Assembly: GCA_025059875.1 (NCBI GenBank) | Contig: JANXCT010000001.1 | Coordinates: 496,001-560,000, forward strand | From: Candidatus Kapaibacterium sp. | GTDB lineage: Bacteria > Bacteroidota > Ignavibacteria > Kapaibacteriales > HRBIN21 | DNA length: 64,000 nt | Direction of reading: 5' to 3' | Shown: positions 62,937 to 64,000 of the stretch, piece by piece | Layout: every line of letters starts with the position of its first letter | Position numbering within the stretch: the first letter of the stretch is position 1 | Position numbers and translations under genes: made by a program | Notes under the pieces: generated by a model | The model's database searches: none | Told to the model about the DNA's origin: nothing | The model's input: the letters and a program-made list of their open reading frames with translations, nothing else

Positions 62937-62944
62937 CAAAAATA
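62937..62944 (-). promoter_or_regulatory. TAnnTTTG promoter of ddl
   Basis: TATTTTTG on the minus strand, 46 nt before the ddl GTG, in the short gap after the Omp85-family stop. Confidence 0.65.
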
Positions 62945-62953
62945 CAGGCGCTC

Positions 62954-64000
62954 TCAGAAGGCATGTCCTAAGCCCAAGTGGAGCGCCCACCGGCTCTTTG
63001 AGAAGGGGCGCTGGGAGAACCATGGTGCAGTTGGGTGCAGGGGATCGTGGAGCCGTAGGGCGACGTCCAGTCGGATTGGTCCAACATCGGTTAGGTAGCC
63101 AATCCCAATCCCAGCAGAGAGGGCCAGCCTGCGGAAGAGATCCTTAGGCCGAAGAGTCCCGTAGAGGGACGGGGTCAGACGGTTGTAGGCATTGCCCCAA
63201 TCCAAGAAGCCAGTCACAAGCAGTTGTTGAAGGATTGGGCTTAGGAACCCAGCCCGTGCAGCGGGCGGACGCCATCGTAGCTCGCAGGAGCCTTCTACCA
63301 AGAGCGCGGCGCCGATGTACGAGGCCAATGTTCCGCCAACGCCTGTAGAGAGTCCACCCGAGACCGGGTCCCAGAGGCTTCGGGAAGCCCAGCCGCGGAC
63401 ACTGTTGGCGCCACCGGCAAAGAAATGTCGATCGTACGGCACGTACGACCATGTTCGGTTGCGCCACCAGATGTGACCGAAGCGCAACTTGCCAGCAAGC
63501 ACTGTTCGTGGATTGACTGGAAGGAAGCCCAACAGCAGGAGCTGTAGTCGCACGTACTGGGCTAAGCCTACGGCACCAAGCCCACCAAGCTCGACTGTGC
63601 TGAATGCAACATGCCCTCTGGTCGGATTGGTAGGATTATCGCGGTGTTCAGCCCCAAGGGTGAGGCTGAGGGTGATGTCAGAAGGCGGCAGCAGGCGTTG
63701 TCCGTTGCGGGTGTACGTGTAGAGCCGCTCGTACTGTCGCAGGAACGCTGCTAAAGCCGGCACCGTATCAACGGCTGCAACAGCACGCAAGTAGTTGATG
63801 GGCCGCTCTGCGCGAACGTCTACTGCCAGCTCAGAGGTAGTCATCCACGTCCATGGGGCGAATTCCACCGGTAACCGGAGCTGGAGGCTCAGTGCCTCAA
63901 GCCGGAGCGGTGAGGCTAAGACACGGATCCCATAGCTGAGGCGCGAACTCATGCCGATGCGGCGTGCAGCGTAGGGGAGCCATACCCCAGCTCCAAGCTG
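62954..64000 (-). CDS. Omp85-family (BamA/TamA-like) outer-membrane barrel, partial at right edge
   Basis: The frame is open to the window edge, so about 348 C-terminal residues are visible and the N-terminus lies outside. The Omp85 hallmark VRGW occurs in FFAGGANSVRGWASRSL, and the C-terminal strands follow the family pattern: ALSAGIGIGYLTDVGPIRLD and an ending in Phe (HLGLGHAF). In-frame ATGs such as that at 63952 lie inside the barrel, so I do not use them. It should be an outer-membrane assembly or translocation barrel; whether BamA, TamA or a surface-lipoprotein type cannot be told without the POTRA region. ddl follows with its own promoter. Confidence 0.85.
   Translation of the reverse strand, partial: QLGAGVWLPYAARRIGMSSRLSYGIRVLASPLRLEALSLQLRLPVEFAPWTWMTTSELAVDVRAERPINYLRAVAAVDTVPALAAFLRQYERLYTYTRNGQRLLPPSDITLSLTLGAEHRDNPTNPTRGHVAFSTVELGGLGAVGLAQYVRLQLLLLGFLPVNPRTVLAGKLRFGHIWWRNRTWSYVPYDRHFFAGGANSVRGWASRSLWDPVSGGLSTGVGGTLASYIGAALLVEGSCELRWRPPAARAGFLSPILQQLLVTGFLDWGNAYNRLTPSLYGTLRPKDLFRRLALSAGIGIGYLTDVGPIRLDVALRLHDPLHPTAPWFSQRPFSKSRWALHLGLGHAF

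Noticed and set aside
1-64000. Very frequent GAGCTC hexamers
   Set aside because: Almost all lie in coding frames as the Glu-Leu codon pair GAG-CTC or as the reverse reading, so this reflects codon preference and not an uptake or recognition signal.
1-64000. tRNA genes in the intergenic gaps
   Set aside because: No GGTTCGAxTCC-type T-arm with a pairing acceptor stem was found in any gap.
1-64000. CRISPR arrays, insertion sequences or prophage genes
   Set aside because: No regularly spaced repeats, no transposase or integrase motifs and no terminal inverted repeats were seen; the small holin-family protein at 1356-1694 belongs to a chromosomal YvlD-type family.

Overview
The window is 64 kb of compact bacterial chromosome with about 57% G+C by eye. 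It carries 49 protein genes and no recognisable rRNA, tRNA, CRISPR array, phage or insertion sequence. Several signs point to the FCB superphylum (Bacteroidota/Chlorobiota side), probably a Kapaibacteriota- or Ignavibacteria-like lineage. Three large exported proteins end in type IX secretion (T9SS) sorting domains. There is the Bacteroidota-type alternative GlmU, a fused E1 alpha/beta 2-oxoacid dehydrogenase, DUF4397, Asp-box and DUF4139 proteins, and at least twelve genes are preceded by the Bacteroidota-style -7 element TAnnTTTG. The phylum-level assignment is an inference; no marker RNA is present to confirm it.

Layout. 1-10.5 kb: DUF4139 protein, small membrane protein and queA (leftward), uvrB, a thioredoxin-fold T9SS protein, and a TRAP uptake system whose binding protein (rightward) meets its two membrane subunits (leftward) tail to tail. 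10.6-18.7 kb: cyclase-like hydrolase, pyrG, GlmU-like enzyme, persulfide dioxygenase-rhodanese, rsmH and mraZ (leftward), a divergent lexA-like gene, and a cytochrome c lipoprotein. 18.7-33.5 kb: degenerate M23/EnvC-like protein with murA, accC with gcvH, an exported barrel-like protein, rlpA, dapA with two lipoproteins, purB with a glycosyltransferase, the 2-oxoacid dehydrogenase E1 fusion, and nhaA. 33.5-40.4 kb: a tightly overlapping surface-glycan run (flippase, methyltransferase, two acyltransferases, polysaccharide deacetylase) leading into a TonB-dependent receptor. 40.4-56.5 kb (leftward): heparinase-like lyase, sodium/solute symporter, rsgA, LysE-type exporter, a DUF4397 protein, a 726-bp gap, a large Asp-box protein, a 58-residue membrane protein, hflX and an alpha-glucan phosphorylase. 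56.8-60.6 kb (rightward): merR, ssb, an MCE protein, an O-methyltransferase and a VWA-OmpA fusion. 60.6-64 kb (leftward): a CBM9-like exported protein, ddl, and an Omp85-family barrel cut by the right edge.

How the genes fit together. Cell-envelope work dominates: murA, ddl, the GlmU-like enzyme, rlpA, the EnvC-like factor, mraZ/rsmH, accC, Omp85, MCE, surface glycan and T9SS cargo. Nucleotide metabolism and genome maintenance are represented by pyrG, purB, uvrB, ssb and lexA. Carbon uptake and oxidation may link the TRAP transporter (2-oxo acid or lactate type) with the 2-oxoacid dehydrogenase, and the symporter with the heparinase-like lyase.

I found no defence island or mobile system. The best candidates for something undescribed are regulatory: a LexA homologue lacking its self-cleavage residues with a paired dyad operator in front of it, a MraZ-type operator, and a consistent set of promoters. 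The surface-glycan modification run is the best candidate pathway.
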